The translations under genes were made by a program, and so were the position numbers. From Clostridia bacterium (GTDB lineage Bacteria; Bacillota; Clostridia; Lachnospirales; Anaerotignaceae): DNA of 32,140 bases. Under the pieces are notes generated by a model. It saw only the letters and a program-made list of their open reading frames with translations, was not told where the DNA came from and made no database searches. Below are positions 30,635-32,140 of this stretch, one piece after another (position 1 is the stretch's first letter; the number at the start of each line of letters is the position of its first letter). The stretch covers positions 1 to 32,140 of the forward strand of contig JAQXNZ010000191.1 in NCBI GenBank assembly GCA_029098265.1, given 5' to 3'.

Positions 30635-31279
30635 ATGAAAATCGAAAAAATCAGCGATACCCAAGTTAAATTCATACTCAGTCAGGATGACCTCGCAGGC
30701 AAGGATATTAAGCTTGAAGACCTTACCGTATCCAGCGATAAGACCAAAGAACTGTTTCAGGATATACTTTCCCAGGCCCTTGACGAATGCGGCTTTGCCA
30801 TTGATGACGCTCCGCTTATGGTAGAGGCTCTTCCCGTTGCTCTGGACAGCATAATGATAATTGTGACAAAGCTGAGCGGCGAGCAGGAGATTAAAAGCTC
30901 CTTACAGGACACTCCCTCACAGCCTATTATATCCAAGGACCTGCACAGGTACAAGAGAAATCCGGTAAAAATACATAATCCCGGTGATTCGGATAATTCC
31001 AATATACTTATATATTCCTTTGAAGCCCTCGACGATGTCATTGATACATGCATAAGGCTTTCTCAGGCAGAGCTTATTTCAAGCTCCCTGTACAAAAACA
31101 ACCGCAGATATCATCTTGTGCTTCAGACAAAGCAGGAAATAGACAGTCAGAGTTTATTTATACTGAATGAGTACGGCATAAAGGAGCCGTCAAACATACT
31201 TGCCAAGTATCATCTTGTGGAGCACGGCGAAACGCTTATAGCCGAGAATGCAGTAGAAATACTGGCGGAGAATTTTTAA
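30635..31279 (+). CDS. mecA: Adaptor protein MecA-like
   Basis: 214 aa; MKIEKISDTQVKFILSQDDLAGKDIKLEDL N-terminal domain, C-terminal MecA fold; SD GGGGAGGG. Confidence 0.85.
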   Translation: MKIEKISDTQVKFILSQDDLAGKDIKLEDLTVSSDKTKELFQDILSQALDECGFAIDDAPLMVEALPVALDSIMIIVTKLSGEQEIKSSLQDTPSQPIISKDLHRYKRNPVKIHNPGDSDNSNILIYSFEALDDVIDTCIRLSQAELISSSLYKNNRRYHLVLQTKQEIDSQSLFILNEYGIKEPSNILAKYHLVEHGETLIAENAVEILAENF

Positions 31280-31301
31280 AGACGAAAGACGCTTTACCGA
31301 A

Positions 31302-31345
31302 TACAGCCCCAAAAGTTACATATAGCTTTTGGGGCTGTTTTTAGT
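31302..31345 (+). terminator. Rho-independent terminator after mecA
   Basis: CAGCCCCAAAAG-ttacatatag-CTTTTGGGGCTG-TTTTTAG. Confidence 0.95.
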
Positions 31346-31348
31346 TTA

Positions 31349-32035
31349 TAGGCTTACAGAAGCCTAGGCTTTATATCGATTGTTATACACACTCCGATGC
31401 ATTCCTTTTGCGCTCTGACGAGCGCCAATACCTTGGGGAGAGGCAACAGCTTAAATTGCGAAGTCCGCAGTTTCCTGTCCTCTGTTCGCTTGCCTTGCCT
31501 TGCTCACTACTGTTCGCAATTCTGCGCAGCTCACAGAAAGTCGCTCTCCCTGCATCTGCCACCGGCAGCGGTCGAGCTTATTTCCCCAATCCCCCTCTCC
31601 TTTCTTGGACACGCTTCAAACCCAAACAAACCTGTCTTTTGGTCGGCTGATTAACAGTTATACATTCGCGAACTTCGCCCGCGGCACTGTTTTACAAAAT
31701 ATGTCGTAATGCAATCCACGAGGATAAGGGCTATAGCTTCAGACTGCTGTGCACAACAGTTACCCGGACGCTAGGTCGGGAATGTATTGCCATGAATTGG
31801 CTAAATAAATATCCGACTTGTTTGGGTTTAAAGCGTCGCCCAAAAGGGATTGGGGGACGTTGGGGGAAAGGGAATTCGGGCTTCGCAACTCCGAGATTTC
31901 CCTTTCCCCCGACATAACCCCACTCGGAGAGTGGAGAAACATAAATTTGAAGCCGAGGCTTCAGACAGCTAAAAGTTACTGCAATGGAGTGTGCAGAAAC
32001 TCATCTTTACGCCTCGGCATCGTGATGCCTCTTTA
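31349..32035. other. Long non-coding, highly self-complementary intergenic region (structured RNA or repeat element)
   Basis: GCGCTC-TGAC-GAGCGC (31410-31425); GGGAGAG...AATTGCGAA / TTCGCAATT...CTCTCCC (about 31436-31550); ACGCTTCAAACCCAAACAA (31611-31629) / TTGTTTGGGTTTAAAGCGT (31818-31836); CCCCAATCCC (31584-31593) / GGGATTGGGG (31846-31855); GGGGGAAAGGGAA / TTTCCCTTTCCCCC (about 31862-31910); TGAAGCC-GA-GGCTTCA (about 31949-31964). Confidence 0.7.
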
Positions 32036-32140
32036 CTAAATATTTTTAAAATACATGAAAAACGGCTTCAAAAACTCAAATCCCCGTTCTACCTCGTCCA
32101 GTATGGAGCGGTCAAACAGGCTGTCCGTAATTCTGTATTC
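32036..32140 (-). CDS. 3' end of a minus-strand CDS truncated by the window edge
   Basis: Open frame ...EYRITDSLFDRSILDEVERGFEFLKPFFMYFKNI* ending in TAG at 32036-32038. Confidence 0.6.
   Translation of the reverse strand, partial: EYRITDSLFDRSILDEVERGFEFLKPFFMYFKNI

Noticed and set aside
31397-31942. ORFs at 31397-31654 (+), 31408-31650 (+), 31500-31709 (+) and 31760-31942 (-), two of which share an LGxAxNPNK-like peptide
   Set aside because: The shared peptide on opposite strands is a by-product of the nested inverted repeat; frames overlap each other, lack SDs, and the composition looks like structured non-coding DNA.

Overview
The window looks like core chromosome from a low-GC Firmicute (probably Clostridia). 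Most genes are on the minus strand and form recognisable housekeeping blocks: ade; gltX; DUF1015-serA-serC; rpmG-secE-nusG-rplK-rplA-rplJ-rplL with L11/L1-type and L10 leaders; rplU-prp-rpmA-obgE; a large TPR protein; recX-recA-cinA-pgsA-rimO; a YczE/YitT-type membrane protein; and an FtsK/SpoIIIE translocase. Plus-strand genes are a PLP-fold Orn/Lys/Arg decarboxylase-like protein, a cupin and a MecA-like adaptor. The most interesting signals are in intergenic DNA: (i) a probable type I toxin-antitoxin locus at about 3907-4331, with a 29-aa holin-like peptide facing a consensus antisense promoter; (ii) two hairpin arrays (about 36-534 and 17551-17828) that share an architecture and show compensatory stem changes; (iii) a MITE-like element with about 27-bp terminal inverted repeats at 26464-26747; (iv) a roughly 690-bp non-coding, heavily self-complementary region downstream of mecA. 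All calls were made by eye from sequence and family knowledge; no search or folding program was run.
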